DNA of 64,000 bases from Agrypnia vestita. Its lineage: Eukaryota > Arthropoda > Insecta > Trichoptera > Phryganeidae. The position numbers were made by a program, and so were the translations under genes. Of this stretch, positions 22,040 to 36,134 are shown piece after piece (within the stretch, counting starts at the first letter, position 1; each line of letters begins with the position of its first letter). The notes beneath the pieces were generated by a model, which was not told the DNA's origin, did not search any database, and was given only the letters and a program-made list of their open reading frames with translations. The DNA is taken from NCBI GenBank assembly GCA_016648135.1, contig JADDOH010001505.1, positions 1 to 64,000 of the forward strand, written 5' to 3'.

Positions 22040-22390
22040 GGTTAAAACATTAAAATTTTCTTATTTCAATGGCTACTTGTCTCATTTTTTTCACAGAGAG
22101 TATTAATTCATGTGTTCTATGTACTGGTCGGTTGCAACAGGCGTTAAAAAGGTGGCTTCTGATCAGGATCTAACATGCCCTACTGCGAAATCTCAAATTG
22201 GCTACATTTATCAGACACGCAGAATTATCCAATGCTAGTTACGCGCTTTTACACTATCCCTGACGATATAGATATTTTCTTTAATGAGGAAATATATTTA
22301 AAAATTAAATTTTTGGAATTTCTGGATGTTAGGATCAAAATTTTGAAGGACTGCCATGATCACATATTTTTCAAACTAAGTTAAACACCT
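22040..22390 (+). pseudogene. Possible Penelope-type reverse transcriptase remnant
   Basis: The frame at 22175-22384 ends with EIYLKIKFLEFLDVRIKILK. This resembles the FLD(V/L) segment that follows the catalytic domain in Penelope-like reverse transcriptases. It is short and isolated, with no catalytic box, so this is a weak assignment. Confidence 0.25.
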
Positions 22391-25300
22391 GCTTTATGAA
22401 AATCAAAACTAATTTGCTGAACTTCCTGGATGAGAATTACATCCACATCATTGGCAGCATTAAACTAATGATATGAGATGAACTGTGATTGTGGGCTTGC
22501 ACCAGTGATTGCTCGCCGAATCCAAACAATCGCAGTTGCTAATCATTGTTCTGTCACACCAATCACATTTATCTTGTTATTAGAACAAATCAAACAAACT
22601 GTACATAATTTTACTTAACATAGAATAATACACACTTTATTTCAAAATAATTTCAATCAGTTTATTAATTTTGTTTCCTATTATACAAAAAATAATGAAT
22701 ACATTCCAATAAGATTCTGGAGACAAGCGATATATATATTCATATGTGCTACAAGTTGTGCCAAATTTTGGCTATACAAAGAAATGGTTTGGCCTTACCA
22801 GTTTACAAGAATATAAAATTAAGTTATATAAAATAATATATTGGTAATATAAATCAAAATTACAAGCTTGATGCAAAATTTTTAATAAATATAATGAATT
22901 TAAAAATGGTACCTAGAAATATTATGAACATCGATTATATCTCTTTATATTAACTCCAGTGAATTTGAAGATTACATAGAGATCAATTTATTTGTTGTGT
23001 GAACGTAATCCGTACTTATTAAAAATTTTTTACTTATGTTGGGAGTCATAAAGAATAACCTTTTTTAGATAAATGCCTTTTGAGAATGAATTAACCCTTA
23101 ATTATACACGTTTAAATATTGATTGCTTGTTTTAATTTGTTGGAACTTGTTGAAAACAGTGATTTTTAAGCTAATGTTAATATAATCGCAATTTAGTGAA
23201 AAAATACTCGAAACGGATAGGTTTTAGAACAGTACTGAAATGCTAAGTGAAAGTCATTACCAAAATGCCTCATCAAAATTTCTTTTTTTTAATTTTAAAA
23301 TAAATACCAGATTGTGCATAGTTAAGGGTTGATAAAATACAATAATTTAAATTCTTGTTATAAAAAAATATTTTTTATAAAAAATTATTATTATTATTAT
23401 TCAAAGCCAAAGTAAAAGGGACATCTTAGGATTATGATAAATTATTTTAAAATGCTTTTCAAAATAAAATAAAACAGACTTGTAAAATGAAATGAAATTT
23501 CAGAAGTCAGCATTATTTTTTGTTATGTGTTATAATTATTGCTGCTAATGATAACGAGAACTTACAAGTATAATATATGTAGTATACACTATACACTGTA
23601 CCTACAAGAATCAATGTTATAAAAACAAAAATACATTGAAATATCTGTAAAGACAACATCAAAACATTTATATATAATTTATACTGTAATAATCAAATAA
23701 TATGTACAATTTATATATTTATCATTAGTATTTTCTAAACAGCTTAACAAATAACTTTTTTACATTGAAACTTCATAAGTTCTTTTCCTATCATACGATT
23801 AAATATTCTAACACATAAAGAAGGCGTAAGAATGCTTACAAAATAACAGTATGTATAGTATATGAGGGTACAAACAAATATAATTAAAAGTCTGGTAAAC
23901 TAACTACATAATTGGCTTCCATACGCAATATGCTCATTCACTTATATAAAATGGAATGTCACATAAAAGTACTCCTCAGTGATGTTATTTAGGAGTGTGC
24001 TTGCTAAATGGTTCTGCTTCCAATGCCAATGTGCATGCGAGCTTTCAGTCAAGCCAGTTATACGATGGTACGGACAATTATTGTCACGACAGCCATTGAC
24101 ATTACAGTCGCGGCCCACGATAACGGAGTCGAGGTGACGTGGTATTACCTAATACAAAAAATACACTTGTCGTATTTTATGTGTAGTGCAACAATGCCTT
24201 AGTGATTAACAAATGCAACACTTTATCAAAAAAAAAACAATTTTATTAAAATAGTGTGGTGTTCTATGTAACATTACATAACAACCAGAAAGTTTTGCCC
24301 CTATCAACTGGAACCACATGGAATTACCGAGAATACATTTAAAATATAAAGTCAAAAATATAAAAGTACACTATTGCTTTATTTACAAAATGCTGTACAT
24401 AAAATAATGGAATTATAGATTAACATAAGGGCTACAGATTGCACAATCTTCGTTAAGTAAAATAATGTGTAGATTTTACTAATAAAATGGACAACCTTAT
24501 TGCAACAAGCTCATTTGTAATGAAGCTTAAACTATGAACTACATCCTGTTTAGTACAACAATTAAGAATATCATCTTCAACAAGTTATCCTTTTGTACAT
24601 CCCTTAAAACAATAATCCACCCGTTAATTTCTCAGGGATTGTTCCGTATTAACTAATTTATTGACGCAAAAATATGTTATAACATTTGATACATCTTTAA
24701 AACACATCTACATTAGAATATATATTTATATATCTATAAAATATATTTTTAACTTCTCAAGTGTTTCGTTAAAATAAAACTGTTATATAAAATATCCCAT
24801 AAATATTTAAAAGAACATTTAACAGCAAGGATCTTTTTATGAATACACAGTTTAAGAAATATGATCCGAGGTTATCCTTTCAAATCATCAATATCCCTCA
24901 ACATTTGCTTTAGATCAATGTTTCGGAACAGTTACAGAGAATCAGAAAGTGGAATACTTTAAGATAAAATCACAATACAAGAATACTTACATATTAAAAA
25001 AAATACTTCAGACGGGTATTTCTAACCGCGCAACACTTATTGGTTGCATAAAGACATTAGAAAAATACTTTATGATAAAATCACAATGCAAGAATACTAA
25101 TATATATTATTAAAGAAAACACAAATTATATTTCTTACCATGCAAGAAATGATTGCATTAAACTTTAGAAAAAATTCAGATAAGGGGTTATCAAAATAGT
25201 ATAAAATGTTAAAAATAACTAACCTAATATTTCTACACAATGTTCCATAACCATATCAAATGATGCAACGAGTCGGAATTAATTTAAAATATTAACATTG

Positions 25301-28300
25301 AAACCTGCTTAGTAAAATATAGCATTATGCAAGGTAATCTGACCAAATGATAAAATATCTTCCTCAGAGGTTAAGGCAAGATACTAAAATATTATCACTA
25401 ATGAATAGTTAAGGTTGGCCACCTACTTCAAAGCCATGAATCAATATACATCACGAACTTGGAAAAATCCAACATTTACGATGTATGTCTGAAATAAATG
25501 TAACTTACTTCGATAGTCATAAGAAGTTTCATTAGAGTCTGCAATGATATATTTAGAGAGAAAAAAAATCGTTTCCTAAGTATTGGTCGTTGACAATGTT
25601 ACCAGCATCAAATTTTTAAAAATCACAAAAATAATAAAGAGTATTTAAAACTAGTAGTATTTTTTTGAGTGACAATCTATAAATAATTTCTTAATAATAA
25701 ATGTCAGATCACTTTATCCTTATCCATAGACTATATCGTTCAACTGTTGAAACTACAACATTAATATAAATGTGGCTAACATTAATAAGGAATAATATGT
25801 AAGAATGGCAGCCACCCATACAGAGAAACTCTTCACAATAAATTTAGAAACATTACATAGCTGGTCGAGTCCTCGGTTAGTGTGATTCGGTGGGTTTGGT
25901 ATATCAGGGAAGTTGGGAATTAATGGAATGATATGGAAAAAACAATTTTATGCGCAGTGTGCCGTCCAATGGGATAGATTTTCATCATTTCTGACATTGA
26001 AAATTTCCAATAAAATGTTAGAAAAATAATATATTTAAATAAAATAAAATTAAAAAAACATTGTTTTCGCCACTTTTAATAGATATATATTTAAGTGGTG
26101 AAAACAAAGTTATTTTGATTTTATTTCATTACATTAATATATCACCACAAAGCGTTAACCATCTTTCGGAAAAACTTTGAAAAATTAAAAAAAAAAAAAC
26201 AATTACACTGATTATATTGATGTTGAAAAAACGATACTGGAACATATTATTTAAAAGTTCAAATAGATAAAAAGAAAAGGGATTTAATATATAAATTGGA
26301 AATACGAGCACATATCGGCAATCCCAAACGTAAATAAAGAAATCTACAAAAAAAAAAAAAAATTGCAGGAGAGCTGTTTGAAGTTTAGCTTTACATACAG
26401 AATGAATGTCAATTTTTTTCTCTGAGAAAAGTAGACTTTTTTTAAATTTTTGATTCCTGGGTAGAGGATTTTTTATGTATTGGTGCAAAAAAAGTCAAAA
26501 ATGCATTTTTAGTAGATATTCGAGTTTACGTAGGGAACTTCGATATACGCATGTGTCAATCAATCTCTTTTATGTAAAATATTGTAACTACTTACCAAAA
26601 GTCATTTTTATTTGTTCTAGTATTTTTTAAGTATTTAACATGTTCTTAAGTGGTAATCATTTGTTTTATATATTGTGTTCAACAATAGATAATATAAAAT
26701 AAACATACTTAAAAAAATACTGCCACTCAAAATATGTATCAAGTGCATATATGGATGTGTGAAATGCTAGAATAAATAAAATGGCATTATTTAGTTAATC
26801 TCGATTGTATAGTGGGGGTTGATGTGTTGAAAATGTAACGCTTTGCTCTTCCTTTGTCAATTTTTGACCTTGAAACAATAAGATTTCATCTGACATTTTG
26901 GTCAGAAGTTACTATCTTGTATCGAAATTTTTACAATAATGTTCTCTTTAAAATTGTGCCACAAACATGTCAAAATTCCTAGTAGAGGTCAACCACCAAG
27001 AGATTTTCTATGACTCATGCGAAAAAATATATTTCCCTCTTATTTGCACTACCATTGCTCTAAATAAAAGAAGAAGACAGATGGTAGCAGAATGAGATGA
27101 TCTTACCAAAGTTAATCCCGGTTATAGTATAGTTTAGTTCCTATTCCTAGTAGAGATAGCAAGAAGACAAAGTAATGTTTTAGAACAATTGTTGATTCGA
27201 ATACAGGTAAAATATAAGTGTTACATCATACAACGCAGCCGAAATCATTTCCCAAATAAATAAAAATTATTACTCTACTAAATTATATGTATTGAGAAAG
27301 CTAACTCCGCTGAAGAAATTGAAAAAAGAACGTCCAAAATTTTAAAGATCAATATCTGAGTTTGATGCAAATGTCAGATGATACTTCATCATCCCAAGGG
27401 CTACCATAAGATATTTGAATGTCACGGGTAGAAAACGTGCTTAATTTATTTAAAAATTAATATAGTATAAACTGACGCAAGTTATTTTATGATTTTAATT
27501 ATTCATTGTAAACAATGATTTGTTTTTATTTTATTTTTTATCTTGGCCTTTTATTTCAAAAAGCATGGTTCTAATAAAAAAAAAAACATGCAACCTTTTT
27601 GACACCAAATGTGTTATGAAGGTTCACGATTTCAACCGTGAGAAGAGACCAGATTTTCAACCCCCACTCAATTTGAAAAGTTTGACCACACACACCAATG
27701 TGATAAAAATTCTACAACACGGGGTCTGCTTTATAAGACATGTGAGACCAATCAAGAGTATCAACAATAACCACAATCATGCCATTATCGTTGTCAGCTG
27801 ACAGATATATTATCTGTCAAATGGACATTTGAATGCCACTTCCAGATTTGTATATACATAATGTATACAGCACAGTCCTCTGATAAAAAGCCCGAGGATC
27901 AATATATCGCATAGCAGCACTCAAATAAAAAAAAATTTGAAGTACCATCCTGACTTCAAGGATGTGGCAAATCACCAAGATTACATATGATACACTTCCC
28001 TATTGACAAAATTTTATTTATTTTACAAATAAATTCACTAATAACAATGTATATTCAGTGGCACTATACTCTTGCCAAACAGAAAATGAAGGTTACAAAA
28101 AATTATAAAAGGTGAGTAATGCTAAAACTATCTTAAATCATAATCGTTGTTATTTATTTAGTCAAAAAATTAAAGAGCATTAAAATACGGTACAACTATT
28201 TTTATATAAATAAAATCATAGTATACCCAGAACAATAGTTTATCTCTGGCCTGTCGGCGAGTTATCAGCCTACTCTTGAATTGATGCTAGACTTGTCACT

Positions 28301-28500
28301 TTATTTTTACTCCGTTTCTTTTAACTCGTAGCGTCTGAGATTCCGACGCATAAGGTAGACATGAAACCCGAAAATTTATGTAATTAGTATACCTGGTTTC
28401 TGCACTTAAATTGAAAGAACGCTGGTTAACATCAACGCAGACTTTTAAAAACTCACAGTCTTTGTGATAATCAACACACCTTTTTAGTAAAGCACCACAA
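22391..28500. other. Long AT-rich stretch without a recognisable gene
   Basis: No frame above about 90 codons looks coding, and I found no terminal-repeat TE apart from a Penelope-tail-like segment at 26091-26155 (AAGTGGTGAAAACAAAG ... CACCACAAAG), also seen at 60585-60640. Minus-strand AATAAA occurs near 22635. The stretch could hold a very long 3' UTR of the myosin-IX gene, but the sequence alone does not show it. Confidence 0.4.
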
Positions 28501-28539
28501 ACATAAAAAAAGGCATTTTTTCAGGAAGCGCATTTTTTT

Positions 28540-28690
28540 TCTAAAGTGGCGGCTGCGAGTGCGAATGGCACCGAAGGCACGGCCCTTACTGCCGCCGCCT
28601 TCTGCCCCCAAATTCTATGTCAATGTGTGCACCACAGTGCGTGCGTACACGGCGCCAAGCACGCACGCACACATTCTAATGGGTACTGGC
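28540..28690. other. Isolated GC-rich island
   Basis: Contains GTGGCGGCTGCGAGTGCG, CTGCCGCCGCCTTCTGCC and CACGCACGCACAC in otherwise AT-rich DNA. No frame with recognisable protein on either strand. It could be a promoter, a UTR block or a TE piece. Confidence 0.35.
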
Positions 28691-29017
28691 CAGTTTGTAT
28701 GAAGACATATTACTGTTCTTAGTATACTGTGATAAAATGTTGATAAGCGGGTGTAAAGAGAAAAACTTAAGTATAGGTAGGAAAGTAATGGTTTAAACAG
28801 TTCACAAATCAGTCTGAAGACATTTTTGGTACCTTCCGATACATTTCTAAGTATTGTCTCTGTTACTGCAACATTTAGATGGTGTCACTTCGCTAACAAT
28901 ATATATTTTTTTTAAATGATGAATATGTTTTTTAAATAAATTTAATGACCAGCAAGAAAATGGTTTCAAATGCTTATGTGGTATTAACATTGTCAGGAGC
29001 CTTCAAGTAAAAAACTA

Positions 29018-29390
29018 TTAGGGTCGGTTGTATCGACTTTGATTATAATTGGCGGTAACAGCTTACTCTGTCCACAATCCAAAAACTACTTCAGATGCAT
29101 CACCTACCCACCATAAATCATCTATCCTGTGATATATAATTGTAAAGTTATCAAAATCTGATATCAGAGATGTAGACATTTTTTTATTGTCAATAATGCC
29201 TAGTGGCAAAATTCATTTTGTCTGACAAAAAAAGTATTGTTCAAGGTATATTACTTTTCCTTTTAAGGATATACTATAGGATCAGTTGTTCTTCAGAAAA
29301 TCTATGGCATCCTGTATAATGTTGTACGTTTCAACACTACTTAAACGAGATCCGCAGTTTAAACTGCTAAGTTGATACAACCGGCCCTTA
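29018..29390. mobile_element. PIF/Harbinger-type MITE, copy 3
   Basis: 29021-29387 (367 bp) begins GGGTCGGTTGTATCGACTTT and ends AAGTTGATACAACCGGCCC. TTA stands on both sides (29018-29020, 29388-29390). The interior is unrelated to copies 2 and 5. Confidence 0.75.
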
Positions 29391-29541
29391 AGAGTATCTG
29401 GATTCTGTCACAAGGCGATTTTAGAAAGTCATATTAATGATATTATTTGTAAATAAAGTTCTTCAATACAGTATGTATTGTATTTAAAATGTCAAGGGAT
29501 TTAGAAATTGATTAGAAATAAAGCAAAAAAATGTATGTACA

Positions 29542-29908
29542 TACAGAGTGTAACAGAGCTAGTCCACAATACTTTACAGGTGGATCCCTGCCGTGATAAT
29601 GAGTCGAAAATGTTCAAGCAACCATGACCTAATATCAATAGTTATGGAGTTATGCAATATATTTTCATAAATATTTCTGACTTATTTTTTACAAAACGTT
29701 GAAGTATCATTACAGTAACAATAACAAAAAATTCATTTGTTTCAATAAAAGTTAAATAAAATAATAAAAACCCTGAAAAAATTCCAATTGGAATGAATTT
29801 TTCATATAAGTTACTGCAATGGTAGTTTACGTTTTGCAAAAACTATGTCAGAAATATTGAAAAAAAAAATTTTGATGTTGCATAATATGAGCTCTGTTAC
29901 ACCTGTAT
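29542..29908. mobile_element. MITE with TACAGAGTGTAACAGAGCTA ends, copy 1
   Basis: The right end reads AGCTCTGTTACACCTGTATA, an inverted match to the left end. The interior (GAGTCGAAAATGTTCAAGCA, AAAATTCATTTG) recurs in reverse orientation at 42161-42421. Confidence 0.65.
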
Positions 29909-30500
29909 ATCTATAACAGAAAATTACTAAAGAGCATCAGGAAACAATTTGCTCAGATTTATAGTTATAAAAATGTGTAAAAATGAGAAACAATTATTTG
30001 ATTATGGATGTATTTTGATAATGATCATTTGAAAAATTCAACTCTTGGTAAGTACAATTCCTGCATATGTATCTTCAAATGAAAACAAACAGCTACACGA
30101 AGAGTACTAACTTGGAGGCCGCCACTAATGGGACAATTTTCAATGTAAATAATATTTTCTTTAAAATTTATACAAAAAAAGTGTGTATATAAAAAGATTT
30201 TCAGTAAATATTCACAAACTTAATGATCATTAAACAATTTTTTACAATGAGAGTTCGATATGTATGTATTTATGTATATAAGAACATCAGAAACTAGAAA
30301 GCGACAATAGTGAGGACATTGCGATTGTCAACAAATTTAATTCAGTGAGTGGTAAGATAATACAAATTGTAAATAGACATCGAATAGCTTAACAATAAAC
30401 CATTTTGGTTTAGCTTAGCATTGTAGCTTAACAATCAAAATTTTCTGATAACATTTGATATTTCTTTATAACAATCTGTAGTTAATTTTATGACTATAAA

Positions 30501-30841
30501 TGATTGAACAATTTACGAAAACATAACAATTTTATAATGTTTGTAGACTTAAATAATCGTCTGAAGATGAAATTTACATGTGACACAACTTTGATAGCAT
30601 TCTTATTATTGAGTGGAGTCTTGCAACCAGAAATTCGAAATTATTATGTGTTTGTGTGTTTTAGATATTAAATGATTGAACAATTTACGAAAACATAACA
30701 ATTTTATAATGTTTGTAGACTTAAATAATCGTCTGAAGATGAAATTTACATGTGACACAACTTTGATAGCATTCTTATTATTGAGTGGAGTCTTGCAACC
30801 AGAAATTCGAAATTATTATGTGTTTGTGTGTTTTAGATATT
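30501..30841 (+). repeat. Two identical 172-bp tandem copies
   Basis: TGATTGAACAATTTACGAAA starts at 30501 and again at 30673. I read no difference between the two units through GTTTTAGATATT. Recent duplication or an assembly artefact. Confidence 0.85.
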
Positions 30842-31405
30842 GTGTTATATGTTTGATGTATGTGTTTCAGATATTAAATTTTTAATTAAGAATTAAGTAA
30901 TAAAGACATTAAGATAATTATATAAATGTAATTTTTCATGTTTTCCTTGATGTTGATGTAAGTTTTAACCTTCATCAAATCCGAGTATTCGGTTCGGAAA
31001 GAACGGATTTGGAATGTAGGGTTAAATTTTATACTATGATTTAACCCGTGTTAGTCTTCCAAAGAAATGGCTTTAATTTGTATCTGTGTCACCTGTACAT
31101 GTGTATGTTTGCGTATTGTTAAATGCAAATTATTTGAATGTTTAAAAATTATTGCTATACATACTATATTAAGTTTATGCAGGCACCTCCCACTTTTTAA
31201 TTTACAGAAAATTGTAAGCTTTCACATAAACCAGTGTTTTTAGACAAATAAAGAAAATTAAAATTTTCTAAAAAAGTGCAAAAAAAATTTAGCAAACCCA
31301 AATTTGCATGTTAACATTAAATTATGTCCTCTTAAAATTAAAATGTAAGTTTTTTAATGTTACTTTTTATGATTGTTGTATGTTTTTTAAAAGAACTATT
31401 TAAAA

Positions 31406-32491
31406 TACAGTATAACCCCGTTAATTCGAACCCCAATAATTCGAAATATGCCATAATTCGAGATTTTTAAAATATGCAAGTCCCAAAATGTGAATTTCAT
31501 AGTAAATTAACCCCGATAATTCGAAAACCCCGGTAATTCATAATTCGAAATATTTTTTAGCCTCTTGCGCCATAAATCAATACATTTTAGTTCGCGTAAT
31601 TCGATTTTTTTTTAAATTTTGACAAGTGAGAACAACAAATATGTCAATATCGGGTACTTTGAAATGTCGCGATCTTTATATTCGCATAATAAACATTGCG
31701 TTTTCGAAATGATTTCTTGAAATATGAAAAACAGACATTTTTCAAAAAATTAATGGCTTTTTCGTGAGTTTTACGATTCTTGGCGTATTTCGCAATCAAT
31801 TCACGGTACCTTATGGAATGCCCCTTTTCTATACATATTGTGACACAATCCCTAAAATTGGGGAATCCTGTGTACGCTTTCTTCAGTTGGCTGCCTTGAT
31901 ATGCACGGATAGTTTAGTTTGTGGCGTTAGCGCTAATTCTCTTACCTAAACGCGTTTTAAATTGTTTTTCACGTTTTTAAATTTGTCTTTAGTTTGATTT
32001 TTTCCCTAATAACTGTGTTTGTGTTATTAAAATGTTTAATTTTCTTTGTAAGATGTTATTAGTGACTTATCTTATTGTTTCATGTATTTATTGTTGGTTT
32101 GAGCCGGAAGAAAGGCAGAATCAAAAATTAAACTCGTGTGAAGATCGAAGAAGTGTTCCATAAATTCAAGTATAACAAAACATTTTTGTTATACTTGAAT
32201 TTATGGAAATGGAAAAAAAGATTTTTTCGCGAGTGAGAACACCAAATACCTCAAAATGTCGCGATCTTTGCATTAACATAATAAATATTGCGTTTTCAAA
32301 GTGATTAATTTAAATATAAGCATAAATTTAACAAAATTATTGTTTTTTTTAGAGGGTTTCATGTTTTTGGCAAATTTCGCAATCGCACCGTGATTTTTTT
32401 TGTACCTAAAATTTCGAATTAACGAGGGCCCCTATAATTCGAAATTTATTTTTCAGGTCCCTTGAATTTCGATTAACGAGGTTTTACTGTA
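31406..32491. mobile_element. pogo/Tigger-like DNA transposon remnant, copy 1
   Basis: 31408-32489 (1,082 bp) begins CAGTATAACCCCGTTAATTC and ends GATTAACGAGGTTTTACTG, imperfect inverted repeats. TA stands on both sides. AATTCGAA-type repeats cluster near both ends. No transposase frame is left. Fragments of the same family are at 44530-44596 and 46527-48041. Confidence 0.7.
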
Positions 32492-33224
32492 CTCAGTTTT
32501 TAAGAAACAGTGTGTTCTACGTACTCATTTTAATTCAACACCAGTTCACTCGTAATATGGCTGTTATTGCATGGTTGTTGGCCCAACCCTGCTCTGATAC
32601 CTCTAATATCCTCGGGACTGGAGACGGTTACCTAAGTATATCTCGTCATAATCGTAGAATAACGACGCACGTGATTTTTCTCAGGTTCGCAGGAGAGCAG
32701 TTTAAAGTTTTATTTAGACACTATGTCATAGCTCGATAACTACAAAAGATTTTCCTTTGAAACTTGGGTTGGTTATTTAAAGTTGATAGATACCTTTCAA
32801 ACCTCAAATATAGTCAGCGCAGTACAACAATGTTTTTACACATGCTGCATTGTTCTACGATCGCAAATCAGAACCGTCGTTATACCGACTTCGTATTTTC
32901 TAAATTAATGAGAAAAAATACATTTTTTACATACCATTAGATGGCTTCTTTTTTCACTTTTTAACAATCCAAAAAAGTCAATATGGAATTTTTTGCACAT
33001 CCGTCATTGTTCTACGACCGTGACAATCCCTTGATTGAGGGTGGAAATGTGATACAAGTAGTGAGAGATGCCTGATAATGTTTTGTATTGGATGATAAAG
33101 AAAATTATAAATGTACTCTAGAATATTCTGAAAAAATGTTATTGTGAAACTCTTCACTGACACAGGACACTGTTTCTGTAAATTTATAATGTTGACTGTG
33201 TTTAAATCAGACAGTGAAGTCATA

Positions 33225-33350
33225 TAAGGCCATTTGTATCAACGTGGATTAAAGTAATATTTAGTAAAAAACAGGTTATGTGAGAAAACGCAATAATCGA
33301 TGGTTTAAATGAAAGATTACTATAATCTAAGTTGATACAACCGGTCCGTA
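33225..33350. mobile_element. PIF/Harbinger-type MITE, copy 4
   Basis: 33228-33347 begins GGCCATTTGTATCAACGTGG and ends AAGTTGATACAACCGGTCC. The flanks are TAA and GTA, a worn TWA duplication. The interior CAATAATCGATGGTTTAAA is shared (inverted) with copy 1. Confidence 0.65.
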
Positions 33351-35729
33351 GTCATTTGTAAGAAACATTATAATTTTGTGGGGAACAACCATTTCTTGCT
33401 AATCAATGACGATTTATTCCACTAAAGGAAAAAATTTATAGGAACACGATTCCATTGATGGGCATCGATTGTTAAGGGATCAATAGGTGTTGATTATAAC
33501 CTTTTAATGCCAGCATATGAGTTGGGACGAGGTAAAAAGTATGGCAGAAAAATGCGTCAGCACATTTTTATATCGAGCCATTGTGCGTAGCTTATGTGAA
33601 TAATTTTAATATTAAAAGATCAGCAGGCAGTCCGTGGAACAAATTTTCAGGTAGCACTCTTTGACCGCACGGTTCGATTCACAGAAAACAGACTCAAGAA
33701 TTGTGATAATTATTCATTGGAGACAAGTTTTAGAACTCCAAATGATAGTGGAATGTGCAGAGAAATATTATTAATAATGCAAGCAAAATAAAACAATTCG
33801 TTGATACTAGGAGAGAGCAGCGGTATTCATTCTGTAATAGGTTTCTATATAATGCGAATTAAATGGCAGTTTTCTAAAAGAAAAATAATTATTTGATTGG
33901 ACGAAGTACAAATAAATGCACCAACAACGTATTGAAAATTCTTAGAACTTAATTTTCACTAATTATTTTTCTCTGTGGACAAATATAAAAAAATAAAGGG
34001 TAGAGGTATTAAGCGTATATTCTTTATATTAATAAGATATATTATACGATTGAAATTATAGTAAATGTCTGATTAACACTAACAGGTGGACGAGAGTTGT
34101 CCCAGTACAACAATAAATAGTGCTTATTCCACATTTGTGGGCACATCACATTTTTATGTAACAAGAAACAACTAGAAAAACTTTTTGCAATAATAACCAA
34201 CGCTTAATCATTTTTACAACTAATAAAGTAGATATCTGGTCTAGTTGAAAAAAGATACTAGCATCGTTTAATGGAAATTCTTTATAAAAATGTGTGTCAT
34301 TATAGTAAGTATCACAAATTTTCAATTATATATATAAAAAAAAGAGTTGGGAAAATTCACTGAAATTATAAATTCAAAAATGTTCTAATAATAAAATAAA
34401 ATTCTCTCGTATCGATATATTCCACGCAAAAGATTGTAACCAACATTTTTGTCAAAATACCATTCCTGATGGATTTGATAGAAAAATATAATTTTCCTTG
34501 GACTGGCAGAAGTCTATATTCAAAAGACTAAATAAAATGAAATTTTAAATATGAATGGATATGTTCAGCATTAGTACTAGGAAGCAGTAAAGTATAGTGT
34601 ATTTACATAGTATAGAAGTACATCAACCACATAACTAAGTCTGTGTACTTTTTAACATTGTCATTTATCTCGATTCTTTATGATATATACTTAATTTTTT
34701 TAAATTCTCTTTGTATTCCTGGGGTAAAAATGATCCTTAGATTGTATAAAGGAGGTTAATCGGATGGTTCCAATAAAAATGGAGACAGGTGTAACTTAAT
34801 AGCGTGCTACTTAAACATTGAAGGGTATATTTTAGTCAAGCTATAAAATCACATTCAAGAAGCCGTGAAGATGGTCACTGTAATTCGGCCGATAACAAGA
34901 ACTGACCCATAGCAGAATAGTCAGCTTAATGATTTTAAAAAAAATGTAGAACATAGTAGCATCATATTCTAAAATCAACAGTCACACATTTTGATTTTTA
35001 GACTTGATATCTCCGAAAATGTAATATATATCTATATTGGCAAGTGGTGATGTTACAACTATCAATTACATTTATCTATCTTGTTTAAAAAAAAATGGCA
35101 CAATTTTTATCAACCAACTTAACATTTGGTTTATATTGGTTACGACCTTTTGCCTGGAAGGCGTCAATATAATCAGTATTCCTCGGCAACCTAAATCAAA
35201 ATTTCTTTCTTGAAATTCACCAGGGCTTTTCCAAATCTTAAATGCCCATGAAGCTTTAAATAATGCCAACTTTAATTGTTTAATTGTTTGCATTTATATT
35301 AGTATTGCATAATTTATTGTTGTCTTGAGCGGTAGGTACTTCAGAAAACCATCATCCAGTGCCGAAACTTTGCATGATAATGGCAAAGTTATGTTTAGTA
35401 CCTACAAGGGATTAGCCAGGTTTTTTCCCTTTCATACACACTTCAATGTCCTACTTTCCCACAAAGCATCTTACGGAAGTAAGATGGTATTTTCTGAGTG
35501 AAAAAAAATATTTAAAAAAATGCATAAACAAAAGGGGAAAAAAAATTCGATGACAATCTGGTAGATCAATAGGTTTCGTAACAAGTGGATAATCACAAAG
35601 TAAAATGGCAATTACAGTAATATGCACCGCACCACCTCCACACAATGTACCAGTACATGCTGGGCAAGAGTTTGAACTTTCGCAAGATGCCTGTATATGA
35701 ATATGCGCACACTCAAGATCAGGTTAGGT
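33351..35729. other. AT-rich stretch downstream of the myosin-IX stop
   Basis: Probable start of the myosin-IX 3' UTR on the minus strand. No coding frame or repeat was recognised. Confidence 0.4.
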
Positions 35730-36134
35730 TCAGACCATGATGGGATCGTCGGATGACATCTGCCTGTGCAGGGCGGTCCTGTGTCTAGAGGGACCCTTGG
35801 CGGGCGTGTGGCTCAGGTCGTCCAGGCTTCCGCACTCCCCGTCCAGGTCAGTCGACAGGAGGTCATCGTCAGACGTAGCACGAGTGAGAGAAGGTAGCGC
35901 GCTGGTCAGGATCGCCTTCTCTTTCTGTATCTCCTGTATGTGGCCGACGAGGAGTGCTTCCTCTTCGTTTTCCGGAGCCGGAGGGTCGGCCTGGGCTGCG
36001 GCTGCTGCGGAGTTTGGGCCAACAGCTAGTTCCTCCGGGGTAAATACCTTAGAGCAACGCAACGATGACAGGCGGTGCGTGGCCGTGTGGCAGGCTGTGT
36101 CCAATGTAGCTATGTCCGCCAGTGTTGCTGTCAC
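35730..36134 (-). CDS. MYO9: Myosin-IX terminal exon
   Basis: 134 codons plus TGA. Acceptor ACGCAG, then GTG ACA GCA. It has an Ala run, an acidic region and EEALLVGHIQEIQKEKAILT, then a Ser/Asp-rich end (TSDDDLLSTDLDGECGSLDD). Assigned by frame continuity and position; the tail itself is not strongly diagnostic. Confidence 0.75.
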   Translation of the reverse strand: MTATLADIATLDTACHTATHRLSSLRCSKVFTPEELAVGPNSAAAAAQADPPAPENEEEALLVGHIQEIQKEKAILTSALPSLTRATSDDDLLSTDLDGECGSLDDLSHTPAKGPSRHRTALHRQMSSDDPIMV

